Origin: Massilia sp. PDC64
Lineage (GTDB): Bacteria; Pseudomonadota; Gammaproteobacteria; Burkholderiales; Burkholderiaceae_D
Assembly: GCF_900101265.1 (NCBI RefSeq)
Contig: NZ_FMZS01000002.1
Coordinates: forward strand, 186,001 to 250,000
Length of the DNA stretch: 64,000 bases
Direction: 5' to 3'
The notes under the pieces were generated by a model, which ran no database searches, had not been told where the DNA came from, and saw nothing but the letters and a program-made list of their open reading frames with translations. The translations under genes were made by a program, and so were the position numbers. Each line of letters begins with the position of its first letter. Positions within the stretch are counted from its first letter, which is position 1. This document shows, in pieces, positions 22,820-31,851 of the stretch.

Positions 22820-25477
22820 ATGGAACCCATCGCATCGGGCCGTTTCGCGCCCGCATCCCGCACCTTCGCATTGCGCGGCACCGTCGCCGCACTCATGGGC
22901 ATCGGTCTCTTGACGAGCGTGTCCGTGCGTGCGCAGGACGCCGCCGCGCAACAAACCAGCGAAGCGAGTGGTGCCAACGTCGTGGTCGTCAGCGGCCAGC
23001 GCCAGGCGCTGCAGAGCGCCCAGACCATCAAGAAAAATGCCGAGCAGGTGGTCGACACCATCGTCGCGGACGATATCGGCAAGTTCCCGGACAAGAACGT
23101 GGCCGAGATCCTGGGCCGCGTCACGGGCGTGCAGATCCTGCGCAACAACGGCGAAGCCAGCAACATCGTGATCCGCGGCCTCGGCGGCGTGACGACGCTG
23201 TTGAACGGCCGCGAGATGTTCACCGCCGCCAGCCGCAGCCTGAACCTGACCGACGTGCCGGTGTCCATGCTGCAGCGCGTGGATGTCTACAAATCGCAGG
23301 GCGCCGACATGGTCGAAGGCGGCACGTCGGGCGTCATCGACGTGCGCACGTTCCGTCCGTTCGACTTCAAGGGCGAGCAGGTCGCCATCAACGCCCGTGC
23401 CGAGAACCGCGACAAGGCCGGCAAGACCGACCCGCAAGTGGGCGGCCTGTGGTCGAACCGCTGGAAGACCAGCATCGGCGACGTCGGCCTGCTGGGCGGC
23501 CTGTCGTACCAGCGCGGCCGCTACCATGACGAAGTGGCATGGGCCGGCCAGCCCGCCAACCTTACCACGCAGTCCGGCCAGGCCGTGCAGGGCGCGGACG
23601 GCAACGGCCGCGTGATGACGACGGGCGACCGCAAGCGCCTGGCGGCCAACTTCGCGGCCCAGTGGCGCCCGAACCGCGACATGCAGTTCTACGCGGAAGG
23701 TTTCGGCACCAAGATCGACCACGATTCGCAGAGCGTCTTCTTCGTGGGCGGTTTCCCGGTCTATGCCAATAATCCGAACTACGCGAACACGAAGTTCGAG
23801 ACGATCTCGCAGGACGGCAAGAATTACCTGAGCAGCATCAGCAACCCGAGCGACAATTCGCTGGTGCTGAGCTCGACCCAGGCGCGCCGTGACTGGTCGA
23901 AGGGCAGCCAGCTCGCGCTGGGCGGTACCTGGGACGCATCGTCGACCATCCGCGTGTCGTCCGAACTGGTGCGCACGGTGTCGACCTACCGCCAGGAAAA
24001 CCCGATCCTCGACTCGATCTACACCCCGCTCCACCCGGTCGTCGGCGGCACGCGCGACGGCGGCGGCTACGTCGATTACCCGGGCGTGAACCTGACCGAT
24101 CCGTCCAAGTGGACCATGATCGCGCTGTACGACAACCACAACCATTCGAACGGCTCGGCCAACGACTGGCGTGGCGACGTGACCTGGACGCCGGAAAACG
24201 ACGGCCTGCTGAAGGAGCTGACGGGCGGCGTGCGCTGGGCCGAGCGCAATGCATCGTATGCGCATGAACTGGGCAACTACCGTCCGGCCACCATCACGGG
24301 CGTGAGCCCGGCCAGCATCCCCGGCCTGTCGTGCCAGAGCCCCGAGATCCACGGCAACTACGGCGTGAACCAGTATTACGCCGCCTGCTACCAGTATCTG
24401 CTGGATAACACCGGCACCGTGCGCCAGGCCATCCTGGGCACGCCGAACGGCCTGCCGGACGATCCGCTGTCGTACTACTCGGACCGTGAGACGACGCAGT
24501 CCATCTACGGCAAGGCCAAGATCGGCTTCGACGCCTGGAGTGTGCCGGTCGAAGGCACGCTGGGCGTGCGCGTCGTGAACACGAAGCAGGACGTCAAGGG
24601 TAACTCGCGTGCCGGCTCCGGCCCGGTCACGCCGATCGCCGTCTCGTCCAGCAACACCGACGTGCTGCCGAGCCTGAACCTGCGCGCCAACTTCCGCGAG
24701 GACCTCGTCGGCCGCGTCGTGGCCGGCAAGGCGATCGAACGTGCCGCGTTCGGCGACTACAACCCGGGCATGGTGCTGGGTTCGCGCACCACGACCAACG
24801 CGAACGATCCGACCGGCACCGCGGGCAACCCGAACCTGAAGCCGCAGGAAGCCCGCAACCTGGACGTGGCGCTGGAGTGGTATTTCTCGAAGGATGGTTC
24901 CGTGACCGGTACCGTGTTCCAGCACAACTTCAAGAACTTCATCCGCCACCGCCAGGCGACGGAAGTGATCGACGGCGAGCGCTACCTGATCGACCGTCCG
25001 TACAACACGGATACGGCCAAGCTGTACGGCTTCGAAGCGGCTTACCAGCAATTCTTCCCGAATCTGCCGGGCTGGATGAGCGGTCTGGGCGTGCAGGCGA
25101 ACTTCACGTACATGAACGGCGGCATGAACGAGCCGGACGGTACCCGCAACACGTTCCCGGGCATGTCGAAGACGGCCTACAACCTCGTCGGCCTGTACGA
25201 GCGCGGCCCGTGGTCGGCTCGCCTGGCCTACAGCTGGCGCGACAAGTTCGTGGACACGTACAACTACCGCGGCCTGGGCGTGAACCTGGTCGTCGACCCG
25301 ATCAAGACGCTGGATGCATCGATCTCGTACAAGATCACGGAAAACCTGACGGCAACGCTGGACGGCAGCAACCTGCTGGACCAGGAGTACCACGACTACC
25401 ACGGTACGCCGTTGCTGCCGCGTGACGTGCGTCGCTACGACCGTGTCGTCGGCTTTGCCCTTCGTTGGAAACATTGA
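22820..25477 (+). CDS. TonB-dependent receptor, arabinan locus
   Basis: 885 residues. The N-terminal signal peptide (about residues 1-38) ends VRAQ. A TonB box (ANVVVVSGQRQAL) and plug domain follow (ADDIGKFPDKNVAEILGRVTGVQILRNNGEASNIVIRGLGGVTTLLNGREMF), with YKSQGADMVEGGTSGVIDVRTFRPFDFKG. The IGKFPDKNVAE signature is typical of the Caulobacter/Xanthomonas TonB receptors for plant-derived oligosaccharides. The barrel ends VGFALRWKH. It heads a run with a GPH symporter, a cytoplasmic GH43 exo-arabinofuranosidase, an epimerase and a lactonase, so arabino-oligosaccharides are the likely ligand. The promoter at 22681-22738 shares an element with the dehydratase and ABC promoters. Confidence 0.93.
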   Translation: MEPIASGRFAPASRTFALRGTVAALMGIGLLTSVSVRAQDAAAQQTSEASGANVVVVSGQRQALQSAQTIKKNAEQVVDTIVADDIGKFPDKNVAEILGRVTGVQILRNNGEASNIVIRGLGGVTTLLNGREMFTAASRSLNLTDVPVSMLQRVDVYKSQGADMVEGGTSGVIDVRTFRPFDFKGEQVAINARAENRDKAGKTDPQVGGLWSNRWKTSIGDVGLLGGLSYQRGRYHDEVAWAGQPANLTTQSGQAVQGADGNGRVMTTGDRKRLAANFAAQWRPNRDMQFYAEGFGTKIDHDSQSVFFVGGFPVYANNPNYANTKFETISQDGKNYLSSISNPSDNSLVLSSTQARRDWSKGSQLALGGTWDASSTIRVSSELVRTVSTYRQENPILDSIYTPLHPVVGGTRDGGGYVDYPGVNLTDPSKWTMIALYDNHNHSNGSANDWRGDVTWTPENDGLLKELTGGVRWAERNASYAHELGNYRPATITGVSPASIPGLSCQSPEIHGNYGVNQYYAACYQYLLDNTGTVRQAILGTPNGLPDDPLSYYSDRETTQSIYGKAKIGFDAWSVPVEGTLGVRVVNTKQDVKGNSRAGSGPVTPIAVSSSNTDVLPSLNLRANFREDLVGRVVAGKAIERAAFGDYNPGMVLGSRTTTNANDPTGTAGNPNLKPQEARNLDVALEWYFSKDGSVTGTVFQHNFKNFIRHRQATEVIDGERYLIDRPYNTDTAKLYGFEAAYQQFFPNLPGWMSGLGVQANFTYMNGGMNEPDGTRNTFPGMSKTAYNLVGLYERGPWSARLAYSWRDKFVDTYNYRGLGVNLVVDPIKTLDASISYKITENLTATLDGSNLLDQEYHDYHGTPLLPRDVRRYDRVVGFALRWKH

Positions 25478-25507
25478 ACAAGGGCTCTGATCGATAGGCA
25501 ATAATGA

Positions 25508-25537
25508 GGGTGCTGCTCGGAAATCCGCGTAGCACCC
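25508..25537 (+). terminator. Attenuator-like hairpin between receptor and symporter
   Basis: GGGTGCT (25508-25514) pairs with AGCACCC (25531-25537) around a 16-base loop, followed by TGTTCGTTT. The T-rich stretch is weak. In this position it could reduce read-through from the receptor gene or stabilise the upstream mRNA. Confidence 0.35.
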
Positions 25538-25560
25538 TGTTCGTTTGGAAGGACGTCCGT

Positions 25561-26901
25561 ATGCATACCCAGAAACTCTCCACCCTCGAAAAAGTGGGCT
25601 TCGGCGCCGGCGACATGGCGCTCAACGTGGTGATCTCGTCGATGATGCTGATCATCACTTTCTTCTATACGGACGTCTATGGGCTCAAGACGACCGACCT
25701 CGCGCTGCTGTTCGTGCTCGTCAAGATCGTGGGCGCGATTTCCGACCTGATCGTCGGCCAGATGACGGACAGTTTTCTTTCGCGCTGGGGCCGCTACCGG
25801 CCCTATCTGCTGTTCCTCGCGATCCCGTACGGCCTGTCCGTGTACGCCGTGTTCAGCACGCCGGACTGGAATTACGACGCCAAGCTCGTGTGGGCATATT
25901 CCACCTATATCCTGATGACCCTGATGACGTCGGGCGTGGGCGTGCCGTACATCTCGCTGATCAGCGGCCTGACGAGCGATCCGCAGGAGCGCCTGTCCGC
26001 CAACGGCTACCGCCTGTTCCTCGCGAAAGTCGGCGCATTCATGGTCACGATCGTCGTGCCGATCCTCGCGCAGCGCTGGGGCAACGGCAACCAGGCCGCC
26101 GGCTACCAGGCAGCGATGGCCGTGATGGCCCTGCTGGGCGTCGTGCTGTTCCTGTTCACGTTCTTCACGACGACGGAACGCGTCGTCTATAAAACGAAGC
26201 GCCAGCCGCTGCTGGAGCAGATCGCGGTGCTCGTGAAGAACGACCAGTGGCTGATCCTGTGCGCCGTCTGCGTGACGGGCACCATCGGCTACGTGATCCG
26301 CGGTTCCGTCGCGATCTATTACGCCAAGTATTATCTGCACGGCGATACGGAGACGGTGTCCGCCTTCCTGTCGACGGGCGTCGCGGCCGCGATCATCGCG
26401 ATGGTCGTGTCGACGTGGGTGACCAAGTTCTACTGCAAGGTCAAACTGTTCCGCTACACGCAGCTGATGGTGGCGGTGCTGTCCGTGATGATTTATTTCC
26501 TCGTCAAGCCGGGCGACACGGCGTTGGCCTTCTTCCTGTACTTCCTGCTGTCGCTCGTCGTCGACCTGCACGCACCCGTGTTCTGGTCCGCGATTGCCGA
26601 GACCATCGACTACGGTCAAGTAAAAACGGGCAAGCGCGTGTCGGGCTTCGCGTTCGGCGGCATCTCGGTCGCCCAGAAGGCCGGCATGGGCCTCGCGGGC
26701 GGCATGGTCGGCCTGCTGTTGAATTATTTCCACTACCAGCCGAACCAGGAACAGAGCGCGCTGGCGCTGCAGGGCATCGCGCTGATGCTGTCCGTGATTC
26801 CCGGCTTTTTCCATTTCCTGATGGGGGCGCTGATGTTCAAGTACCGCATCAGCGACGAATACTATTCGACCGTCAAGGAAGAGCTCCGCGCCAGCGCGTG
26901 A
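25561..26901 (+). CDS. GPH-family (MelB-like) sugar:cation symporter
   Basis: 446 residues starting MHTQKLSTLEKVGFGAGDMALNVVISSMMLIITFFYTDVYGL, the recognised opening of glycoside-pentoside-hexuronide symporters, including the cation-site Asp in GFGAGDMALN. IVGQMTDSFLSRWGRYRPYLL is the loop 2-3 signature. Twelve membrane segments are visible. The ribosome site GGAAGGAC lies just upstream, and an in-frame ATG at 25504 would add 19 residues without such a site. With the cytosolic GH43 enzyme next door, it probably imports arabino-oligosaccharides across the inner membrane. Confidence 0.92.
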   Translation: MHTQKLSTLEKVGFGAGDMALNVVISSMMLIITFFYTDVYGLKTTDLALLFVLVKIVGAISDLIVGQMTDSFLSRWGRYRPYLLFLAIPYGLSVYAVFSTPDWNYDAKLVWAYSTYILMTLMTSGVGVPYISLISGLTSDPQERLSANGYRLFLAKVGAFMVTIVVPILAQRWGNGNQAAGYQAAMAVMALLGVVLFLFTFFTTTERVVYKTKRQPLLEQIAVLVKNDQWLILCAVCVTGTIGYVIRGSVAIYYAKYYLHGDTETVSAFLSTGVAAAIIAMVVSTWVTKFYCKVKLFRYTQLMVAVLSVMIYFLVKPGDTALAFFLYFLLSLVVDLHAPVFWSAIAETIDYGQVKTGKRVSGFAFGGISVAQKAGMGLAGGMVGLLLNYFHYQPNQEQSALALQGIALMLSVIPGFFHFLMGALMFKYRISDEYYSTVKEELRASA

Positions 26902-26931
26902 CGCATTTCATCGAGATTTAGCGAGAACATC

Positions 26932-27882
26932 ATGCAAGACACCGTACTGAAACCCCTCATCGAACAACGCGCCGACCCGTACATCTATAAGCACACGGAC
27001 GGCTATTACTATTTCACCGCCTCGGTCCCGCAATACGACCGCATCGAACTGCGCCGCGCGCAGACGATCGCCGGGCTGGCCACGGCGCCCACCGTCGACG
27101 CGTGGGTGAAGCCGGACACGGGCCCTTACAGCGAGCTGATCTGGGCGCCGGAACTGCACTTCAACATGGGCGCGTGGTACGTCTACTTCGCCGCCGCGCC
27201 GAGCCGCGAGATCAAGTACAAGCTGTTCCAGCACCGCATGTACGCGATCCGCAACACGAATGCGAATCCGCTCGAAGGCACGTGGGAATTCATGGGCCAG
27301 GTCGACACGGGCATCGACACGTTCTGCCTGGACGCGACCACGTTCAACCACAACGGGGTGCTGTACTACCTGTGGGCGCAGAAGGACAACGAGATCGAAG
27401 GCAATTCGAACCTGTACATCGCGAAGATGAAGACGCCGTGGCAGATCGAAGGCAAGCCGGTGCTGCTGTCGAAGCCCGAATACGACTGGGAAATCCGCGG
27501 CTTCTGGGTCAACGAAGGCCCGTCCGTCCTGCGCCGCAACGGCAAGATTTTTATTTCCTATTCGGCCAGCGCCACCGACGAGAATTACGCGATGGGCCTG
27601 CTGTGGGCCGACGAGAATGCGGACCTGCTCGATCCGGCCGTATGGACAAAGTCGCGCGAGCCCGTGTTCCGTACATGCTACGATCACGGCATCTACGGAC
27701 CCGGCCACAACAGCTTTACGTATGCTGAAGATGGCGACACCGTCATGCTCGTCTACCATGCGCGCACTTATACGGAAATCGTCGGCGATCCGTTATGGAA
27801 CCCGGACCGCCATACCTTCGTCAAACCGCTGCGCTGGGACGAGAACGGCATGCCGGTATTCGGGCGGCCATCCACCCTCTGA
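26932..27882 (+). CDS. Cytoplasmic GH43 exo-alpha-L-arabinofuranosidase-like enzyme
   Basis: 316 residues, no signal peptide, so it acts inside the cell. GH43 catalytic features: base Asp in QRADPYIYKHTDGYYYFTASV (residue about 15), modulator Asp in DTFCLDATTFNHNG, acid Glu in VNEGPSVLRRNGKIFISYS. DHGIYGPGHNSFTYAEDG near the C-terminus is characteristic of exo-1,5-alpha-L-arabinofuranosidases (the GH43_26-like group). It would release L-arabinose from arabino-oligosaccharides imported by the GPH symporter, which ends 30 bases upstream. The subfamily assignment is from pattern recognition only. Confidence 0.87.
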   Translation: MQDTVLKPLIEQRADPYIYKHTDGYYYFTASVPQYDRIELRRAQTIAGLATAPTVDAWVKPDTGPYSELIWAPELHFNMGAWYVYFAAAPSREIKYKLFQHRMYAIRNTNANPLEGTWEFMGQVDTGIDTFCLDATTFNHNGVLYYLWAQKDNEIEGNSNLYIAKMKTPWQIEGKPVLLSKPEYDWEIRGFWVNEGPSVLRRNGKIFISYSASATDENYAMGLLWADENADLLDPAVWTKSREPVFRTCYDHGIYGPGHNSFTYAEDGDTVMLVYHARTYTEIVGDPLWNPDRHTFVKPLRWDENGMPVFGRPSTL

Positions 27883-27894
27883 GGATATAACAAC

Positions 27895-28953
27895 GTGCAA
27901 AACGGAATCACCCAAGCGCCGTTCGGGACTTTGCCCGACGGCAGGCAAGTGTCGCAATACACGCTCAAGAACAACAACGGCATGGTCGTCAGGGTGCTGG
28001 ATTTCGGCGGCATCATCACCGAGATCCACGTCCCGGACCGCGACGGCGTCTTTGCCGACGTCGCCCTCGGCTTCGAGACGCTCGGGCCCTACATCAAGGA
28101 CAGCCCGTACTTCGGTGCCCTGATCGGCCGCTACGGCAACCGCATCGGCAAGGGCCGCTTCACGCTCGACGGCAAGCAATACCAGCTGACGACCAACAAC
28201 GGCAACAACCACCTGCACGGCGGCGACCCGGGCTACGACAAGGTGTTGTGGACGGCCGCCGTCGAAGGCGACAGCCTCGTCCTGCGCTATCACAGCCCGG
28301 ACGGCGAGCAGGGCTATCCCGGCAACCTCGACGCCACCGCCACGTACTCCCTGACGGACGACAACGAGATCGTCGTGCGCTTCCACGCCGTCACCGACCA
28401 GCCGACCCCCGTCAATCTCACCCAGCACAGCTATTTCAACCTGGCCGGGGCGGGGCAGGGCGACATCCTCGGCCACGAGATGACGATCGACGCCGACAAG
28501 TTCGTGCCCATCGACGCGGAATCGATCCCGTTCGGCGAACTGGCCCCCGTGACGGGCACGCCGTTCGACTTCCGCAAGCCGCGCACCATCGGGGAGCGCA
28601 TCGGGCAACCGGACAAGCAACTGCGCCACGGCACAGGCTACGATCATTGCTGGGTGCTGAACAAGGGCCTCGGCGACAAGGGCCTGAAGCGCGCCGTCCA
28701 CGTGTGCGAACCGACGACGGGCCGCGTGCTGGAACTGTTCACGCAGGAACCGGGCGTGCAGTTCTACAGCGGTAACTTCCTCGACGGCTCGCTGAGCGGC
28801 AAGGGCCATGCGTGGACGTTCCGTAGCGGCTTCTGCATCGAGCCGGAGCACTACCCGGATTCGCCCAACCAGCCGGCGTACCCGAACACGATCCTGCGTC
28901 CGGGCGAAGTCTACGAAACGGAATCGCGCTTCCGCTTTTCGGTGGCGCAGTAA
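27895..28953 (+). CDS. galM: Aldose 1-epimerase
   Basis: 352 residues, GTG start 12 bases after the GH43 stop with GAGGATA upstream. The family pattern is clear: MVVRVLDFGGIITEIHVPDRDG, FGALIGRYGNRIGKGRFTLDGKQYQL, NNHLHGGDPGYDKVLW (His of the active site), NLTQHSYFNLAG (catalytic His), and GVQFYSGNFLDG with the catalytic Glu near CIEPEHYPDSPNQP. It interconverts alpha and beta anomers of aldoses, here most likely L-arabinose released by the upstream GH43 enzyme, before oxidation by the sugar 1-dehydrogenase. No signal peptide; cytoplasmic. Confidence 0.93.
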   Translation: MQNGITQAPFGTLPDGRQVSQYTLKNNNGMVVRVLDFGGIITEIHVPDRDGVFADVALGFETLGPYIKDSPYFGALIGRYGNRIGKGRFTLDGKQYQLTTNNGNNHLHGGDPGYDKVLWTAAVEGDSLVLRYHSPDGEQGYPGNLDATATYSLTDDNEIVVRFHAVTDQPTPVNLTQHSYFNLAGAGQGDILGHEMTIDADKFVPIDAESIPFGELAPVTGTPFDFRKPRTIGERIGQPDKQLRHGTGYDHCWVLNKGLGDKGLKRAVHVCEPTTGRVLELFTQEPGVQFYSGNFLDGSLSGKGHAWTFRSGFCIEPEHYPDSPNQPAYPNTILRPGEVYETESRFRFSVAQ

Positions 28954-28974
28954 CGCAATCAGGAGAGACGCTAC

Positions 28975-29862
28975 ATGATGGAACTGGTGGTGGATGGCCG
29001 GCATACGCTGGGCGAGGGGATCATCTGGGACGACAAGGGCGCACGCCTGTTCTGGACCGACATCGAAGGCAGCGAATTGTGGTCGCACGTCCCCGCGACG
29101 GGCGCGTTGCAGCGCTGGCCGTTGCCCGAGCGCCTGTGCTCGCTGGCGCTGACGCACGACGACGGCCGCCTGCTGCTGGGCCTCGCCTCCGGCCTCGCGT
29201 TCTTCGATCTCGCCAGCGGAGAACTTGACCGCATCTGCGACGTCGAGGCGCACCTGCCCACCACCCGTTTGAACGATGGCCGCACGGACCGCCAGGGGCG
29301 TTTCGTGTTCGGCGTGTTCAACCAGGCCGAGAACCCGAAGGATCCCATCGGCGGTTTTTATCGCCTGAATCATGACCTGTCGCTGGAGCGCCTGCCGCTG
29401 GGCGACGTCGCCATCGCCAACAGCATCTGCTTCAGCCCCGACGGCCGCACCATGTATTACGCGGACTCCGGCACGCGCGAGATCCGCTGCTGCGACTATG
29501 ACCCTGACACGGGCGCCATTTCCAACCTGCGCGAATTCGCGGCGGCGGACGCGGCGCCGGGCGATCCGGACGGCTCGACGATCGATGCGGATGGCTATCT
29601 GTGGAGCACGCGCTGGGGTGCGGGGCAGGTCGTGCGTTTCGCACCGGACGGCACCGTCGACCGCGTATTGACGTTGCCGGCGCCGCAACCGACGTGCCCG
29701 GCGTTCGGTGGTCCGAACCTGGACGTGTTGTATGTCACCTCCGCAACAGTCGGCCTGCGCGCCGGCCAGCTGGCGGATGCACCAAAATCGGGCGGCGTAT
29801 TTGCCAAATCGCTAACAATCAAGGGCTTGGCGGAGGTCAGATTCGCTGGTCGGCGCCGATAG
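28975..29862 (+). CDS. SMP-30/LRE-family lactonase, probable L-arabinolactonase
   Basis: 295 residues, six-bladed propeller of the gluconolactonase/regucalcin type. HTLGEGIIWDDKGARLFWTDIEG holds the metal-binding Glu, TRLNDGRTDRQGRFVFG the substrate/metal Asn and Asp, ANSICFSPDGRTMYYADS the next Asn, and GDPDGSTIDADGYLWSTRWG the catalytic Asp. A second ATG at 28978 is equally possible as start. In the non-phosphorylative pathway this enzyme opens L-arabinono-gamma-lactone to L-arabinonate. The location directly before the dehydratase supports that, although the family also hydrolyses other sugar lactones. Confidence 0.88.
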   Translation: MMELVVDGRHTLGEGIIWDDKGARLFWTDIEGSELWSHVPATGALQRWPLPERLCSLALTHDDGRLLLGLASGLAFFDLASGELDRICDVEAHLPTTRLNDGRTDRQGRFVFGVFNQAENPKDPIGGFYRLNHDLSLERLPLGDVAIANSICFSPDGRTMYYADSGTREIRCCDYDPDTGAISNLREFAAADAAPGDPDGSTIDADGYLWSTRWGAGQVVRFAPDGTVDRVLTLPAPQPTCPAFGGPNLDVLYVTSATVGLRAGQLADAPKSGGVFAKSLTIKGLAEVRFAGRRR

Positions 29863-29881
29863 CGGTAACAGCGATGCCGAT

Positions 29882-29939
29882 AACGATATCGATTGCTGCT
29901 AAAAATTGATTGGAAAGTTATCTTATCGGCCTTTAGACT
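29882..29939 (+). promoter_or_regulatory. Promoter of arabinonate dehydratase operon with shared element
   Basis: AACGATATCG (29882-29891) and AAAAATTGATTGGA (29901-29914) repeat the arrangement at 22681-22713 with identical spacing. TTGGAA (29910-29915) and TAGACT (29934-29939) form a possible -35/-10 with an 18-base spacer. The preceding GATAACGATATCGAT also resembles the sequence at the start of the LysR gene (48026-48047). Confidence 0.6.
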
Positions 29940-30002
29940 TTCTCCATCGCTGAGCTGGACGACGACAAGGGTCGCTCAGATTACAAAAACGACGGAGGAA
30001 GA

Positions 30003-31745
30003 ATGTCCGAGACAAAAAAGAAGCCCACCCTGCGGTCCGCAGCGTGGTTCGGTACCCAGGACAAGAACGGCTTCATGTACCGGAGCTGGATGAAGAACCA
30101 GGGTATCCCCGATCATGAATTCCAGGGCAAGCCGATCATCGGTATCTGCAACACCTGGTCCGAACTCACCCCCTGCAACGCCCACTTCCGCAAGCTCGCC
30201 GAGCACGTCAAGCGCGGCATCCTGGAAGCGGGCGGCTTCCCGGTCGAATTCCCCGTGTTCTCGAACGGCGAATCGAACCTGCGTCCGACCGCCATGCTGA
30301 CCCGTAACCTGGCCAGCATGGACGTCGAAGAATCCATCCGCGGCAACCCGATGGACGGCGTCGTCCTGCTGGTCGGCTGCGACAAGACCACGCCTGCCCT
30401 GCTGATGGGCGCGGCCAGCGTCGACATCCCCGCCATCGTCGTCACCGGCGGCCCGATGCTCAACGGTAAGCTGAACGGCAAGGACATCGGTTCCGGCACC
30501 GCCGTCTGGCAGCTGCACGAGCAGGCCAAGGGCGGCCAGATCACGATGCACGACTTCCTCGCCGCCGAAGCCGGCCACTCGCGCTCGGCCGGTACCTGCA
30601 ACACGATGGGCACCGCGTCCACGATGGCCTGCATGGCCGAATCGCTGGGCGTCTCGCTGCCGCACAACGCCGCAATCCCCGCCGTCGACGCGCGCCGCTA
30701 CGTGCTGGCCCACATGTCCGGCATCCGCATCGTCGAGATGGTCAATGAAGACCTCAAGCTGTCGAAGATCCTCAAGCGCGAGAACTTCGAGAACGCGATC
30801 CGTACGAACGCCGCGATCGGCGGCTCGACCAACGCCGTGATCCACCTGAAGGCCATCGCCGGCCGCATCGGCGTGCCGCTGGAACTGGAAGACTGGACCA
30901 ACATCGGCAAGGGCACCCCGACCATCGTCGACCTGCTGCCGTCGGGCCGCTACCTGATGGAAGAGTTCTATTACGCCGGCGGCCTGCCGGGCGTGCTGCG
31001 CCGCCTGGGCGAAGCGAACCTGCTGCCGCACAAGGACGCGCTGACCGTGAACGGCAAGACGATCTGGGAAAACGTCCAGGACGCGCCGATCTACAACGAC
31101 GAAGTGATCCGCAAGATCGACAACCCGCTGATCGACGACGGCGGCATCTGCATCCTGCGCGGCAACCTGGCCCCGCGTGGCGCCGTGCTGAAACCGTCGG
31201 CCGCATCGCCGCACCTGATGAAGCACCGCGGCAAGGCCGTCGTGTTCGAAGACTTCGACCACTACAAGGAGCGCATCGTCGATCCGGACCTGGACGTCGA
31301 CGAGAACTCGATCCTCGTGATGAAGAACTGCGGTCCGAAGGGCTACCCGGGCATGGCCGAAGTGGGCAACATGGGCCTGCCGCCGAAGCTGCTGGCCAAG
31401 GGCATCACCGACATGGTCCGCATCTCGGACGCGCGCATGAGCGGTACCGCCTACGGCACCGTCGTGCTGCACGTGGCGCCGGAAGCGATGGCCGGCGGCC
31501 CGCTGGGCATCGTCAAGGACGGCGACTTCATCGAACTCGATTGCAAGGCCGGCCGCCTGCACCTGGACGTGCCGGAAGACGAGATCAAGACCCGTCTCGC
31601 GGACCGCGCCGAGAACCAGAAGGAAGCACCGCGCACCGGTTACGCGGGCCTGTACCTGGATCACGTGCTGCAGGCGGACGAGGGCTGCGACTTCGACTTC
31701 CTCGTCGGCTGCCGCGGGTCCGCAGTGCCCAAGCATTCCCACTAA
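30003..31745 (+). CDS. IlvD/Edd-family L-arabinonate dehydratase
   Basis: 580 residues, the usual length for sugar-acid dehydratases of this family. Cluster-ligand cysteines are visible: Cys49 in GICNTWSELTPCN, Cys126 in LLVGCDKTTPALLMG and Cys199 in SAGTCNTMGTAS, consistent with a [2Fe-2S] enzyme. The C-terminus (YLDHVLQADEGCDFDFLVGCRG) matches the arabinonate/xylonate dehydratase branch rather than IlvD proper. It converts L-arabinonate to 2-keto-3-deoxy-L-arabinonate. It has its own promoter with the shared locus element and is followed by araD1, the semialdehyde dehydrogenase and an SDR. D-xylonate or D-fuconate cannot be excluded as additional substrates. Confidence 0.92.
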   Translation: MSETKKKPTLRSAAWFGTQDKNGFMYRSWMKNQGIPDHEFQGKPIIGICNTWSELTPCNAHFRKLAEHVKRGILEAGGFPVEFPVFSNGESNLRPTAMLTRNLASMDVEESIRGNPMDGVVLLVGCDKTTPALLMGAASVDIPAIVVTGGPMLNGKLNGKDIGSGTAVWQLHEQAKGGQITMHDFLAAEAGHSRSAGTCNTMGTASTMACMAESLGVSLPHNAAIPAVDARRYVLAHMSGIRIVEMVNEDLKLSKILKRENFENAIRTNAAIGGSTNAVIHLKAIAGRIGVPLELEDWTNIGKGTPTIVDLLPSGRYLMEEFYYAGGLPGVLRRLGEANLLPHKDALTVNGKTIWENVQDAPIYNDEVIRKIDNPLIDDGGICILRGNLAPRGAVLKPSAASPHLMKHRGKAVVFEDFDHYKERIVDPDLDVDENSILVMKNCGPKGYPGMAEVGNMGLPPKLLAKGITDMVRISDARMSGTAYGTVVLHVAPEAMAGGPLGIVKDGDFIELDCKAGRLHLDVPEDEIKTRLADRAENQKEAPRTGYAGLYLDHVLQADEGCDFDFLVGCRGSAVPKHSH

Positions 31746-31754
31746 ATCGATGGT

Positions 31755-31825
31755 GTTGGACGCGTGGACGGCCGAGCCGTCCACCCTACGGTAGGGTGGA
31801 CGGGTCCTCCGTCCACGCGTCCAAC
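31755..31825. repeat. Composite palindromic repeat inside the pathway operon
   Basis: A 71-bp nested palindrome. The outer arms are GTTGGACGCGTGGACGG (31755-31771) and CCGTCCACGCGTCCAAC (31809-31825). The inner arms are CCGTCCACCCTAC (31777-31789) and GTAGGGTGGACGG (31791-31803). It amounts to two inverted copies of a hairpin unit, each with a GTGGACGG/CCGTCCAC stem. The unit core is the one at 19561-19591, so this is a dispersed BIME-like element. It lies between the dehydratase gene and araD1. Confidence 0.85.
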
Positions 31826-31851
31826 TGACATGTGAACAATCGGACATCAAC

